A stretch of 64,000 nucleotides of DNA from Paenibacillus_AB hodogayensis (GCF_039536325.1 NZ_BAAAYO010000014.1:62001-126000); one strand, 5' to 3'; positions 51,599 to 61,799 are shown, counted from the stretch's first letter. Numbers and translations: made by a program. Notes: generated from the sequence alone by a model not told the origin.

Positions 51599-52687
51599 TT
51601 AATCGTTCAAATAAACCGTTTTGCCCGTGCGGCCGGATTCGTACAGCGCTTCGAGAATTTCGGTGACGACCAGCGCTTGCTCCGGCTTCACGAGAGGCTC
51701 GGTATCGTTCGCAATCGCATCGATCCACAGACGCGCTTCCAGATCGCCGCTCGATTCGCTCTTGCCGTCAAAGAACGCCACGCCGCCGGAATCCGTCTTC
51801 ACAGTCGTATCGAACAAGCGGCTGAACTGCTCGCCGTTGATGCGCAGCCCGTTTTCCATATCGGCTCCGCCTTCCGTTCCGCACAGAACGGCTTTTGCTT
51901 CGCCTACTTGCAGCGTGTTGAGCGCCCAGCTCGATTCCAGGACGATCGTTGCGCCGTTCTCCATCTTGATGAAGCCGAATGCAGAATCTTCGACGGTGAA
52001 TTTTTTCGGGTCCCAAGGTCCCCATGCGTTGGCCGCATTTTCTTTGCTGCCGAGCTTGTGGAAGACCGAGCCCGTTACGCTGACCGGCTTGTAGTTGTCC
52101 ATCATCCACAGCGTCAGGTCGAGCGCATGCGTACCGATATCGATAAGCGGTCCTCCGCCTTGCTTTTCTTCATCCAGAAATACGCCCCATGTCGGAACCG
52201 CACGCCGGCGAATAGCGAGCGCCTTGGCATAGTAAACTTCGCCCAGTTGTCCGCTCTCGGCCACTTGCTTCATGTGCAGGCTGTCCGGACGGTAGCGGTT
52301 GTTGTAGCCGATCGTCAGCTTCTTGCCTGTTTTCTTAGCGGTTTCCACCATGCGGCGGGCATCGGCAGCCGTCTTGGCCATCGGCTTTTCGCACATGACA
52401 TGCTTGCCGGATTCGAGGGCGGCGATGGAAATTTCGGCGTGCGAGTCGTTAGGCGTACAAACGTGCACGACGTCAAGCGTGTTATCTTCAAGCAGTTCAC
52501 GGTAATCGGTATATACGCGGGCGCCTTCAGCACCGTATTGCTTGGCAGCTTTTTGGGCGCGATCTTCTACGATATCGCAAAAGGCGACAAGCTCCACATT
52601 CGGCAGCTTGAACAATGCCGGCAGATGCTTGCCGTTGGCGATTCCGCCCGTACCGATAATACCGACTCTCACTTTTCCGTTAGCCAT
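51599..52687 (-). CDS. Gfo/Idh/MocA-family NAD(P)-dependent oxidoreductase
   Basis: A 362-residue protein. Rossmann motif VRVGIIGTGGIANGKHLPAL at the N terminus; the EKP signature is in GKHVMCEKPMAKTAADAR; GGGPLIDIGTHALDLTLWMM supplies the conserved Asp/His of the catalytic domain. It oxidises or reduces a sugar or cyclitol hydroxyl. GTAGGAGGG lies upstream of the ATG. It is the first gene of a two-gene unit with the isomerase. Confidence 0.93.
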   Translation of the reverse strand: MANGKVRVGIIGTGGIANGKHLPALFKLPNVELVAFCDIVEDRAQKAAKQYGAEGARVYTDYRELLEDNTLDVVHVCTPNDSHAEISIAALESGKHVMCEKPMAKTAADARRMVETAKKTGKKLTIGYNNRYRPDSLHMKQVAESGQLGEVYYAKALAIRRRAVPTWGVFLDEEKQGGGPLIDIGTHALDLTLWMMDNYKPVSVTGSVFHKLGSKENAANAWGPWDPKKFTVEDSAFGFIKMENGATIVLESSWALNTLQVGEAKAVLCGTEGGADMENGLRINGEQFSRLFDTTVKTDSGGVAFFDGKSESSGDLEARLWIDAIANDTEPLVKPEQALVVTEILEALYESGRTGKTVYLND

Positions 52688-52981
52688 TATAAAATACCCT
52701 CCTACTGGTTGCTTTCATGAATGATTGCGGCGGTACAAGTTTCAGTTCTATGTAATCATAAAGCGCATTCTTTGAACATGAAGTATATGACAAAAAGTTG
52801 AACTATTTGGCTACGATTATTACGACATGCCCCCTGCAATATCACGACATTCCGCTCCAGCAAAGGGATTCAGCGACTTTATCCGACAAAACCGGCGGTG
52901 CGAACGGTTAAAATTTCACGAAAATCGGCAGCATTCCGCGAAATGCGTCCGCCCTTGTCGACGCCTCTTCCGCGATAAGCG
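52688..52981. other. Intergenic region upstream of the oxidoreductase gene
   Basis: About 290 bases without a gene. Read leftward, a possible promoter (TTCATG at 52782-52777, 16-base spacer, TATGAT at 52760-52755) would give a leader of about 60 bases to the oxidoreductase gene. No catabolite (cre) site or riboswitch is convincing. Confidence 0.4.
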
Positions 52982-53026
52982 AAAACAAGACCTCCACCGC
53001 CGCGAATCGCGGCTGCGGAAGTCTTG
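52982..53026 (-). terminator. Intrinsic terminator of the giant-protein operon
   Basis: Read leftward, a long stem (CAAGACTTCCGCAGCCGCG against CGCGGCGGTGGAGGTCTTG, with a few mismatches) closes on a four-base loop and is followed by TTTTCG. Confidence 0.8.
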
Positions 53027-53079
53027 CGGCTTATACGCCGATTTGTATATTCGCTCGGGCCTTCGGCAGACTGCGCGCT

Positions 53080-56000
53080 TTATTGCTTGCGGTGCACCTC
53101 GACCGCGCCGGCCGCATTGCCGATAATCGTGACCGGCACGTCCTCCAGCTTCACCACTCCGTTCGCATAGCGGATACGGAAATGGATGAGCACCTGCCCT
53201 GGCGGAAGTCCCTCCGTAGGCGACATGAACTTGTCGTCGTACAGGCGTCCCTCGAACCGGGTCGTTTCTCCCGCCGAGGACGCCAGCAGAACGTTCACCT
53301 CCAGACGGCTCCCGTCCAACCCCGGCGTATCGATCCAAGCCGACGCTTCGCTTACCGGAGCCGGGGCGCTAAACGTCCTCACCACAAACACCTCGCCCGA
53401 ATAAAAATCTTTCGGCACGTTCGTCACTTCATGTCCCTTGCTCTCGTGAATCGCCCGCCAGTCCGGCGTATGATCGACCTCGGAGCGGATCGTCAGCGGC
53501 GACGCTTCAAGCGTCTTGGTGACGCGGCTTTCCGCGAAACCGTCGGACACCGTCAGCGTGACCGTGTACGTCCCCGGCACGGCGGTAAACGCCGGTACCG
53601 TTGTCGTTCCATACGAGCGGATCGTCCCGTCCGGCTGTCGGATTTCCCACGCCGACGTCAGCGCGTCGCCATCCGGATCGGTCGACAAATTCGTCAGCTG
53701 CACCGCGTCGCCTTCCCAGATCGGCTTTGGCGTCCAATCGAAGTCCGCCGTCGGCGGCCGGTTGGTGAATATCCATTTGTCTCCCGACCAGCCCGACCAG
53801 ACGTAGCCGTCGAACGTCCGCGCGCGCACCCGCAGCTTCTGTCCGGCCGGAAGCGCACGTTCCACCTGATGGCTTTGCTCCATGGCCGTCGTCTGCTGCG
53901 AGCGTTCTCCCGTATCGTAGACGACCGTCGTATTGGCTTCGTTTACTACTTGAAGCTGGTATTTGGAGAACATCGTGTTCGGGTCCGGATCGTACTGGTT
54001 AAAGCGCAGCAGCGGCTCCGGGCCGTCAATCGTCGGATTCGCCTGCGTACCGGACGGATACGTCACCTCGGCGGTTGGCGCCATGTTAATGCGCAGCCAG
54101 CCGATGTTCGACCAGTCCGACCATAGCATCCCGTCGCTCACCTGCACCTGCACTTGCAGCGGCTCGCCGGTTGGCAAGTCTGCCGTCACGGTCATGCTCT
54201 GCGCGGTCGCCTGCGTCCACTGAGCAGCACCGTAGTCGTAGACGAGCGAACCGTCTTCACGGCGAATCTGCACCCGGTACTGCTGGAATACTGCGCCGTA
54301 AGGCAAATCCGGGTCGTACTGGTTCCACGTCAGCTGCGGGCGCCGGTTGTCCTGAATCAGATTCGCGGCCGCGGCGTTCGGTCCGTTCGGGAACGTCAGC
54401 ACCGCTCTCGGCGGGCTGTTGACGATCATCCAGCCGATGTTGGACCAGTCCGACCACGTTTCGCCGTCACTAGCGCGGACCTGCACCTGCAGCTTGGTAC
54501 CGGCCGGCAAATCGATCGGCACGTCCCAGGTTGCGTTGTTGGCCGTCGTCCATTGCGGCCGTTCGCCGCTCTCCGCGACGATCGAGCCGGAGGCGTCGGA
54601 TATTTTGACATGATAGCCCTGGAAGACGGTTCCCGGCGTATCGTACTGCTCCCACGCGATTGTCGGCCGCGGTGTGAAGATCAGGGTCGGATTCGCCTGT
54701 GTTCCGGATGGGTATGTGAGCTGCACGGTTGGCTTGCCGTTCGGCGTTGGGATCGTCCCGACGTTTACCGTGGCGGATACCGGATAGCTCCAGGCTCCGT
54801 ACTCGTCGCGTACCATAAGCCAGATTTCGTAAGGACCCTTCTCGGTCGGCCGCGTCAGCTTGCTCTCGACAAACTGGCCGCTTGGCGATACGTAGTAATA
54901 TTTTCGCTCCATGATACCGCGAGTGACCCCATAGTCGATGCCGGTCGTATCCGGCGGCGAATAGTTCGTAGGACTGATCCAGCGGTCAGGATCATAGCTT
55001 TCGTCCGTGTAACCGATCGTGCCGTCCGCGTTCGCCCAGGCGGTCATGACGGCGATCGGCCGGCGATGGACGATCAGCCGTTTGGCATAGGCGTTCGAAT
55101 CTTTCCGGTAGCTGTCGAACGTCATGTTCGGGTACAGATAGTACGGATTCGGGTCGTCACGTGCCTGAAGCGTAATCCAGTATTCGCCCACTTTATCGAA
55201 ATACAGCTGCTCGCTGGAATACGTTTGCCCGTTCAGCGCGGAGACGCCATGGTTATTGAGAAACTTCGGCGTATGTGTCAAGCTCCAACGGAAGGAACCG
55301 GACATCGGATCGTTTTCGGGATCGCTGTAAACGATGTTCTCGTATCTGGCCTCCGCCCGGGCTGTATCGCTCTCCCAGATGGCGTACTGCGTCAGCCAAT
55401 CGACGCTTTGCCTTGGAACGTTCTTCAGAGAGACGGCCTTGAAGTCTACATACGATTTGGTCGTAAACGGACCGATTTTACCGCTAGGGAACGTTCCGTC
55501 CGTCACGGACAAATAAGGGATGCCGCCAAGCGTTACATCCAGTTGATCGCCGGACATGCTTACTTTGAACGCATAGTCGGTTCCCGGCTGGAACGGGTAC
55601 GGGATGCTTTGCAGCACCGTACGATTGCCGGCAATGTACCTCGATACGTACAAGGTGGAGGCGTCCATTTCGACTGCATACCGGTTCATCGGGTCTTGCA
55701 TGCGGAACGAGAAACCGGCCAAGCCGGTGTCGATATGCGGACGATGCATATTAATCGTGAAGCTCAGCTGCGTATCGTCGTAGGATGTGGAAGAAACAAG
55801 CTGCCCGAGCTGGAAGCCATTGCGTACCACTTGGTTATTTACGGTTCCAGGTGCAAGATACATGTAGCGATCTGACGTCATATTGTCGTCGCCAAATGGC
55901 CCGGAAATGTTTTGCTTCCACGTCTGGTATATGCCCAGATATACCCCGTCGGCAATATATCCTCCGTTTACTAAATATCTCATTTGTTCTTGCGATAGAA

Positions 56001-59000
56001 AGTTTAGATCCTCCCGCTTGGAAATGAGATTTCCATTCCCCCATGTGCGGGTCGTGCCGGAATCGGCCGTGATCGAACTCGGTCCGCTTGCAGGGCCGTA
56101 GCTGCCGTCCGGATTAATGGTGAAGCCCGGTCCCATGTTATTGATCGCTGGACCACCCCAAGCTGTTAGTGCCCCTGTTGCGCCATCCAGCAGCTCCTGG
56201 TAATCCGTCACGGTTGGCGTAGAGCAGCCATTGCAATAGGTCTGCGTATAACTCCGTGTGATGAGCTGATTGGTCACCGGGTTGTAAGCCGCCACCTGCT
56301 TTGTTTCCCAGTTAGCCTCGTACGGACCCACGTCGCGACGGAAATCGGTTCCGCGCAGTTTCGTCATCCAAGCCACATCCAAGTCCGCATTCACCTTGAG
56401 TGCGTAGTACGCGGTTTTCACATAGCTAGTCTGGCTGCTCGCTTTGCAGCTTTGGTTTACAAAGGTGAAATATTCCCCGTTCAATCCTTTGTATAGCCCA
56501 GTAGCATTATGATATATACAACTTTTCCCGTTCTCGATGCTGACAGGGAGTGTGATGTCCTTTTTCCGAACCGTTTCCCCTTTCGGGCCAATCTCCAGCT
56601 GCCGGATCGTGAAATCCCCGCCATAATTGGTCCCCGGAGCGCTCAAAACAAGCAAGTTTTCTCCTTTATCCATTAACGTAAAGGATCTGCTCTGCCGTCC
56701 CGTCTCATAGAACGGCGCTCCGGCCATCGTGGCAAAGTCCGCGTTGTCCAGCTTCGTTGCTTTTAACGCCCCGGTGTAGGAGTCGTATATCATGACGCCG
56801 ATAACGGGGAGCGCCGGCAATGTGGATGACTGATAAGAAGCGGTGGTCATGCAATTGCAGCCGGAATTGGACTCCTCATCGTAGTACTCGAAGGTATCGT
56901 AAAAGGCTTGGGACCGGCTGCCGCCGCTAACCAACTTGTAGATGTTCTCCCCTGCAACCTCAAAGCCTTCGCTGTTGTAAAACTTGTACGTGGTCGGCGA
57001 CACGACACGTGCGCCGGAATAGTCGCCCTGGCGAATCTTCGCTTCATTTGCAGCAGCCTCACTCCAGCTCGTATAAACGGGAGCCCAATAGGTAACCGTC
57101 TTGGAGCCGTCCTCCGCAGCCTGGATGATGTAATCGTATGGGTTGCTCCCGAGCTCCGGCCATGTATACTCCAGATGTCGTGCAAATTGCGATGTCTGCA
57201 CCGTCTTTGCTTCCATCTTCGGAATCTTAGACAAGTTATAACCGTACAAGGCCGTGCTGTACTTGTCCCAATTGTTAATCGTATCAAAGATCAGGTGCGT
57301 TTTGTTTGTTCGCACAAGGTTTCCGTATTGAACAGGTTCCAACACCGTCTCGTTGTTTTGCGTCTTTGGCACGAGTACAGGCTGCATCCGGGCCGTATCG
57401 ACCGTGTCGATACCTTTGTACGGCGAAATGCGGTTTGCACCGAATCCGTTATCCTCGTAAGGATTGAAGTATGGACGGTACGTATTGATTTGACCCAGAG
57501 AAAATGACGCGGATACATCGACTTTGCGCTCCATTCCTTTGCCGAGCCCCGCGCTCAGGACCCCGTTGCGATTGGCCCAACCAAAAATCGGGTTGGCCAG
57601 CTGCTTGTTCGTGTTCACATCGTACAGCGTCCAGTTCATCATCGCTTGCGCGTTGAATGCTATCGGCACGTTAATCTCCGGCTGCTCGTTTTTGCCGATT
57701 ATATCGAACGAAACGGTAGGCGCGAGATTGATCGTATCCAGCACGAGCAGGCTGATCGTCTGCGTGGCCGACGCGTACGCGCACATGCCGTAGTCCTCGC
57801 ACACATAGACATCGAACAAATATTTTCCTACCCGGTTTGGCGTAAAGGTTGTCGCGTTTAACGTTCCGGGCATAGCCTGCCACGGATCGTCATCAAAACC
57901 ATTGTTCCCCGCATCGTACTTGTACCGGTAGGCCGCGCTGACGATTATGTCGCCGTCTGGGCTGTACGATTTATTGAACAGGGTGTAGGTCTGTCCCCGC
58001 AAGCCGAGCGGCGGAACGTCAAGCTTACCGACAGGCGGCTGATCCGGCTGAACGACGATGTTGCAGGTGTCCGCAAAGAGTGACTTCAACCCTGCATTGT
58101 CATACACCCACAGACTGGCTTGCACGGTAATATTGGCCCCTGTCAAGTTGGTGTAGGCCGTTAGTCGATTCGTCCATTCACTGCGGCTATGATCGATCAT
58201 GTGGCCGGCTGGGCTGTAGCTGCCCGCCGAGCTGAATTTCGTTTGATCGACCGGACGGCCGGATTTTACGGGTGAAGGGCATTTGGCGACAGGAATCGGG
58301 TTCGGCGGAATAACGTTCAGGAAGACGGTTTGGCTCGCGGATGCCCCGCGCCGATCCGTGCCGGTAACGCGAATGGCGAAGTTGCCGGCCTGATCTGCCG
58401 TAATGTTATAAAAATGATCCTCCCGGTTGTCGAACTTGTATTTGGCGGGAAGCCCTTGAATCCAACTGCTTGCGCTGCCCGCGAAATCCCAGCTCCATGT
58501 AATCGGATAATCATTTTCCGCATCGTACGGCGACGGCGGATTGGAATGCGGATCTTGAATGATCCGCAAGTTCACCTGCGAGCCGACGATAACTTGCGAG
58601 ACAGGATACGTACCGGTACGGTCGTTTTCCAAAAAGAAGCCTGCTCGGAATTCTGGCGGGGTGTTCGGTCTATCCGATTCTTCCACCACCAGCGGTTTGT
58701 CTCTAATCCATCCAGAGTCTCCACAGCTTGTGTAAATTTGCATGGACACTATGCTTGTTCCCACCGATAAATTGTCCGGATAATTGGGATAAGCAAAGGG
58801 CGATGCCATCGTTTTCCCATTAACTCTCGGTGTAATCCATGTACTCCCGTTTTGAACGAAACGATATTGATGGCCTTTGTACGTGCACCCATTCGGGATA
58901 TCCATGTCCTTGGGGACCACAGAAAAATTATCCGTATACTTTATTTTGGATGGAATGATATCAAAATCTCCATCGATACCTATATTGACGGGAAATTCGT

Positions 59001-60237
59001 AGTCAGCCGTGTTGTTCAGCTTTCCGTTCGGAGGCTGCTCGTCAATGTCATTATTGTAGTCAACAATCAGTCTAAACTTTAGAGTCTGTGGACTTGAAGC
59101 CGTAAAAGTAAAGGTACCGGATACTATTTGATTCGTAGCTGCTTGATTAAAACTAGCCTGAGTGACCTTCCCGCCCGTGTTTAGATTTTGAACGTAAACG
59201 ACAAAGGACTTGTTAACGATGGACTTGCCGATGTTCGTAAAATTGAAAGTGTATGTTTTAGATTCGCCCAATTTCACCGGGCCGTTTGTCGTTATGCTGA
59301 CGGGTGTCAAGTCTGGCAAGGCATTATCTAGTTGCTCGTACTCGACTTCTAGGGTGTAGGGGTATTGGTAGGTGTATGCTGTAATATCTACAGTGAATGC
59401 AGAGAAATACACCATCAGTTTAGCTCCATACGCTTGAAGGTTTTTTGCATACGGCGATACTTCCATAAAGCTTTGTGTAAAACGGACCAAAATGCTAAAA
59501 TCCGGTGTTAAATGGACTGGTTTGTCGTGAAGGGTGATAGTGGAAGAGTTCACATACCCATCAACTCCTTCTGGACCCGGAACTTCTTGGCCATCTATAA
59601 TTTTTGCAGTTCCATTGGCTAGAGAACGATCCACTACGTCCAAGTTCACTTTCTTCTGTGTAGCGTTAGTCGTAAAGAAATCTTTCTGTAGCGCACCCTT
59701 CATCGCCAGATTTGTATCTTCACACCCAGGAGATGCCGGCATTCCAATCTCATCCAATTCGTTTGATTTACATAAGCGATACTCCCCATACTCGGTATAG
59801 CTATCGTCCCATCTAAAAAAATTGGCGCGCCAATTGTCATTTCCGCTAGCCTTAGCATACCGATACCAGGCATAATATCCTTGAGTCGATTGATTGTTTT
59901 GGGATTTGATTTCAACCACTTCGCCAGTCAATATTTCAGCTACATTATACTGTAACTGCCCAGCAGCTCCATTCAACACTTTAGAAGGTGTGCCATTCTT
60001 TATGATGGTTACTTTTTTAATTTTATAACCGTCTCTGCCAATAGACGTATTTGTTGTTAAGGTTGCATATTTACTGAATTGTCCATCAGCCTGCCAACTG
60101 TCATTTGGTGAGTATGTAAGTGGTATGGACTCAGCAAAAACCGTGGAAGATGAGGAAGGCATCAGAACGAGTGTGCCAACAAAAAGTAGAACCAGCAAGA
60201 TAGAGAGGCTGGATATCCACTTTTTTTTGATCTGCAT
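53080..60237 (-). CDS. Very large secreted multidomain protein (2385 aa)
   Basis: A signal peptide (IKKKWISSLSILLVLLFVGT) is followed by an unassigned N-terminal domain, a CARDB-type domain at about 310-430 (LPDLTPVSITTNGPVKLGES), PKD-like domains at about 540-850, a long central region at about 900-1480 with a Gly/Asn-rich beta-propeller feel, and a concanavalin/DUF1080-like module at about 1485-1605 (PHIDTGLAGFSFRMQDPMNR). Three repeated modules with WSDWSNIGW-type endings lie at about 1830-2150, then a final PKD (PTADFDWTPKPIWEGDAVQL). There is no LPXTG or SLH anchor. It lies 11 bases after an SLH-protein gene, so the two products probably form one cell-surface assembly. Base composition is AT-rich at the 5' end and GC-rich towards the 3' end. 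Confidence 0.88.
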   Translation of the reverse strand: MQIKKKWISSLSILLVLLFVGTLVLMPSSSSTVFAESIPLTYSPNDSWQADGQFSKYATLTTNTSIGRDGYKIKKVTIIKNGTPSKVLNGAAGQLQYNVAEILTGEVVEIKSQNNQSTQGYYAWYRYAKASGNDNWRANFFRWDDSYTEYGEYRLCKSNELDEIGMPASPGCEDTNLAMKGALQKDFFTTNATQKKVNLDVVDRSLANGTAKIIDGQEVPGPEGVDGYVNSSTITLHDKPVHLTPDFSILVRFTQSFMEVSPYAKNLQAYGAKLMVYFSAFTVDITAYTYQYPYTLEVEYEQLDNALPDLTPVSITTNGPVKLGESKTYTFNFTNIGKSIVNKSFVVYVQNLNTGGKVTQASFNQAATNQIVSGTFTFTASSPQTLKFRLIVDYNNDIDEQPPNGKLNNTADYEFPVNIGIDGDFDIIPSKIKYTDNFSVVPKDMDIPNGCTYKGHQYRFVQNGSTWITPRVNGKTMASPFAYPNYPDNLSVGTSIVSMQIYTSCGDSGWIRDKPLVVEESDRPNTPPEFRAGFFLENDRTGTYPVSQVIVGSQVNLRIIQDPHSNPPSPYDAENDYPITWSWDFAGSASSWIQGLPAKYKFDNREDHFYNITADQAGNFAIRVTGTDRRGASASQTVFLNVIPPNPIPVAKCPSPVKSGRPVDQTKFSSAGSYSPAGHMIDHSRSEWTNRLTAYTNLTGANITVQASLWVYDNAGLKSLFADTCNIVVQPDQPPVGKLDVPPLGLRGQTYTLFNKSYSPDGDIIVSAAYRYKYDAGNNGFDDDPWQAMPGTLNATTFTPNRVGKYLFDVYVCEDYGMCAYASATQTISLLVLDTINLAPTVSFDIIGKNEQPEINVPIAFNAQAMMNWTLYDVNTNKQLANPIFGWANRNGVLSAGLGKGMERKVDVSASFSLGQINTYRPYFNPYEDNGFGANRISPYKGIDTVDTARMQPVLVPKTQNNETVLEPVQYGNLVRTNKTHLIFDTINNWDKYSTALYGYNLSKIPKMEAKTVQTSQFARHLEYTWPELGSNPYDYIIQAAEDGSKTVTYWAPVYTSWSEAAANEAKIRQGDYSGARVVSPTTYKFYNSEGFEVAGENIYKLVSGGSRSQAFYDTFEYYDEESNSGCNCMTTASYQSSTLPALPVIGVMIYDSYTGALKATKLDNADFATMAGAPFYETGRQSRSFTLMDKGENLLVLSAPGTNYGGDFTIRQLEIGPKGETVRKKDITLPVSIENGKSCIYHNATGLYKGLNGEYFTFVNQSCKASSQTSYVKTAYYALKVNADLDVAWMTKLRGTDFRRDVGPYEANWETKQVAAYNPVTNQLITRSYTQTYCNGCSTPTVTDYQELLDGATGALTAWGGPAINNMGPGFTINPDGSYGPASGPSSITADSGTTRTWGNGNLISKREDLNFLSQEQMRYLVNGGYIADGVYLGIYQTWKQNISGPFGDDNMTSDRYMYLAPGTVNNQVVRNGFQLGQLVSSTSYDDTQLSFTINMHRPHIDTGLAGFSFRMQDPMNRYAVEMDASTLYVSRYIAGNRTVLQSIPYPFQPGTDYAFKVSMSGDQLDVTLGGIPYLSVTDGTFPSGKIGPFTTKSYVDFKAVSLKNVPRQSVDWLTQYAIWESDTARAEARYENIVYSDPENDPMSGSFRWSLTHTPKFLNNHGVSALNGQTYSSEQLYFDKVGEYWITLQARDDPNPYYLYPNMTFDSYRKDSNAYAKRLIVHRRPIAVMTAWANADGTIGYTDESYDPDRWISPTNYSPPDTTGIDYGVTRGIMERKYYYVSPSGQFVESKLTRPTEKGPYEIWLMVRDEYGAWSYPVSATVNVGTIPTPNGKPTVQLTYPSGTQANPTLIFTPRPTIAWEQYDTPGTVFQGYHVKISDASGSIVAESGERPQWTTANNATWDVPIDLPAGTKLQVQVRASDGETWSDWSNIGWMIVNSPPRAVLTFPNGPNAAAANLIQDNRRPQLTWNQYDPDLPYGAVFQQYRVQIRREDGSLVYDYGAAQWTQATAQSMTVTADLPTGEPLQVQVQVSDGMLWSDWSNIGWLRINMAPTAEVTYPSGTQANPTIDGPEPLLRFNQYDPDPNTMFSKYQLQVVNEANTTVVYDTGERSQQTTAMEQSHQVERALPAGQKLRVRARTFDGYVWSGWSGDKWIFTNRPPTADFDWTPKPIWEGDAVQLTNLSTDPDGDALTSAWEIRQPDGTIRSYGTTTVPAFTAVPGTYTVTLTVSDGFAESRVTKTLEASPLTIRSEVDHTPDWRAIHESKGHEVTNVPKDFYSGEVFVVRTFSAPAPVSEASAWIDTPGLDGSRLEVNVLLASSAGETTRFEGRLYDDKFMSPTEGLPPGQVLIHFRIRYANGVVKLEDVPVTIIGNAAGAVEVHRKQ

Positions 60238-60248
60238 AATACGGCTCC

Positions 60249-61424
60249 TTATCGGTTTTGTTTAATCGGATTCGCCCAAAGTAGCGTCTTACTGTATGTT
60301 GGGTTTGGCGGAATTGCGGATGACCGAATTTCTATGAATAAACTATCATCTGTTTTAACTTTCTTAGAAATTACAATCCCAGGAAATATACCATTGTTGA
60401 AATCTCGATAGGTAGTTGGAGCAAAACTAACCATGTTACCTTTTTTGGCTTCATCCCGTTCAAACTCAAAACCGATTAAACTAAAAAGTACGTATTCCTT
60501 TGTATTACTGTATATATTTGTATCTCGGTTGAATACAACTCGTCCTTTGAAATAGAGCAAATATGCTTCATTTATATCACTTACCGGCTGCACTTTTGAT
60601 GTTGCAAGATTCAACCACTTCAAATCCGATAGGTTTACCAGTTGCCGATTAGGATCATTGGGATCGTCCAGATCGATTGCGACAAGTGCATCGAGTTCCC
60701 CCCTGTACAATCCATCCGAAGTTTCTACGAACATATCATCCGGATTCCATTTGCTAGATGAGTGTAGTTTCATAAAAAACTGTGGCATAACCGTAAATAT
60801 ATTCGTCTTATGCCAAGCCAGCTCCGCACGGTTGACTGCATACTTATCAACCTCCAGATTTCCCCCGCCGTTCACGGTCAAAATTCGCTCAATGACGGTG
60901 ACCGACTGTGCACGTGTCGTCGCTTCGCCCTCCCCCAACTCGCCGCCGCTCAAACCTTGAATAAGTCCAGCCTTAGCCGCAAGATACAACAACTCGCTAT
61001 CCGTTTTTTTCACATCCTCCTTCTGCAGCTCCTTATCGGTCGCCCGAACGATCATGCGAGCCATTTCCTGTCGCGTTATCGGCGTATTCCAATCCCCGGT
61101 AGAGAAATCGCTCCAACGATGTATACCGGCCTGGACCGCAGCATTGACGTATGGCAAATACCAGTCCGTACCCGATGTTGAGCCGCTTACCTTAAGCTTC
61201 AGTGCGGTTACGGCCATCTTCACGAATTCGGCACGCGTTACGGACATGTCCGGACGGAACGTCAGGTCCTCATATCCGTCCACGTAGCCTTTGCCAACCG
61301 CCTTTTGAATCGATTCCTTCGCCCAGTGACTGGTACTGTCGGCAAATGTTTTCGATTCGGCATGTGCGCTAAACGAAATGAGAGCCGCCCCCAACATAAT
61401 AGGCACTGCAAGCTTTTTCCACAT
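60249..61424 (-). CDS. SLH-domain surface protein, 391 aa
   Basis: Signal peptide (KKLAVPIMLGAALISFSAHA), then three SLH motifs over residues about 25-195 (FADSTSHWAKESIQKAVGKG, YEDLTFRPDMSVTRAEF, TPITRQEMARMIVRATDKEL). The C-terminal 200 residues match nothing I know. The ATG at 61424 follows AAGGGG; the frame runs on to 61517 without support. SLH motifs attach the protein to the cell-wall polymer. It is the first gene of an operon with the 2385-aa protein and lies downstream of a promoter/terminator leader, so expression may depend on anti-termination. Confidence 0.88.
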   Translation of the reverse strand: MWKKLAVPIMLGAALISFSAHAESKTFADSTSHWAKESIQKAVGKGYVDGYEDLTFRPDMSVTRAEFVKMAVTALKLKVSGSTSGTDWYLPYVNAAVQAGIHRWSDFSTGDWNTPITRQEMARMIVRATDKELQKEDVKKTDSELLYLAAKAGLIQGLSGGELGEGEATTRAQSVTVIERILTVNGGGNLEVDKYAVNRAELAWHKTNIFTVMPQFFMKLHSSSKWNPDDMFVETSDGLYRGELDALVAIDLDDPNDPNRQLVNLSDLKWLNLATSKVQPVSDINEAYLLYFKGRVVFNRDTNIYSNTKEYVLFSLIGFEFERDEAKKGNMVSFAPTTYRDFNNGIFPGIVISKKVKTDDSLFIEIRSSAIPPNPTYSKTLLWANPIKQNR

Positions 61425-61538
61425 GATCTGTTCCCCTTTTCTCTTAAGTGTATTTGTAAACGTAGTATCACATGAACCCGCCAATTCGTCCACATTTTTC
61501 CACGTCAAGCGATTCATCGTACTCCCGGATTCCAGCTC

Positions 61539-61616
61539 CTATTGGAAAACAAAAAAGCCATTATCCGCGTTCTCTAGAACGCAGCATAATGGCGGTGCTT
61601 CCGCTAATAATTTCAT
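61539..61616 (-). CDS. Possible 25-aa leader peptide spanning a terminator
   Basis: An ATG at 61616, about 10 bases after the predicted transcription start, opens a 25-codon frame (MKLLAEAPPLCCVLENADNG, then FFVFQ) that runs through the whole terminator hairpin and stops after it. The ribosome site is weak (GGAAT). If translated, the ribosome would disrupt the hairpin and allow transcription into the SLH operon. Confidence 0.35.
   Translation of the reverse strand: MKLLAEAPPLCCVLENADNGFFVFQ
61545..61593 (-). terminator. Intrinsic terminator inside the leader of the SLH operon
   Basis: Read leftward, GCCATTATGCTGCGTTCT pairs with AGAACGCGGATAATGGC (one side slightly longer) around a CTAG-centred loop, followed by TTTTTTGTTTT. 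No gene on this strand precedes it; the only upstream element is the promoter at 61626-61655. This points to an attenuator or a short RNA. Confidence 0.8.
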
Positions 61617-61625
61617 ATATTCCAA

Positions 61626-61655
61626 AAAATAGCATATCACTTGATATCTTGTCAA
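61626..61655 (-). promoter_or_regulatory. Promoter of the SLH/giant-protein leader
   Basis: Read leftward: consensus -35 TTGACA (61655-61650), 18-base spacer, -10 TATTTT (61631-61626). It produces a transcript that meets the terminator at 61593 after only about 25-70 bases. Confidence 0.72.
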
Positions 61656-61770
61656 GAGAAAACGAAACTCTTCTATCATTTCGAGCCCAATCGACTAAGA
61701 ATTACACTAAATACATACTATACCATATCTTCAACAATATTTCGATGAAATTTCACTGTCTTATTTTACC

Positions 61771-61799
61771 TTTATAGTTCTATCGGCTTATAGTATAAT
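61771..61799 (+). promoter_or_regulatory. Promoter of the agr-like operon
   Basis: Consensus -10 TATAAT (61794-61799) with a weak -35 TTTATA (61771-61776), 17-base spacer. The weak -35 suggests an activator is needed. The remaining sequence between 61656 and 61845 is AT-rich and without a gene. Confidence 0.6.

Noticed and set aside
54154..55875. A 573-codon plus-strand frame inside the giant-protein gene
   Set aside because: Arg-rich antisense shadow without a start site or domain.
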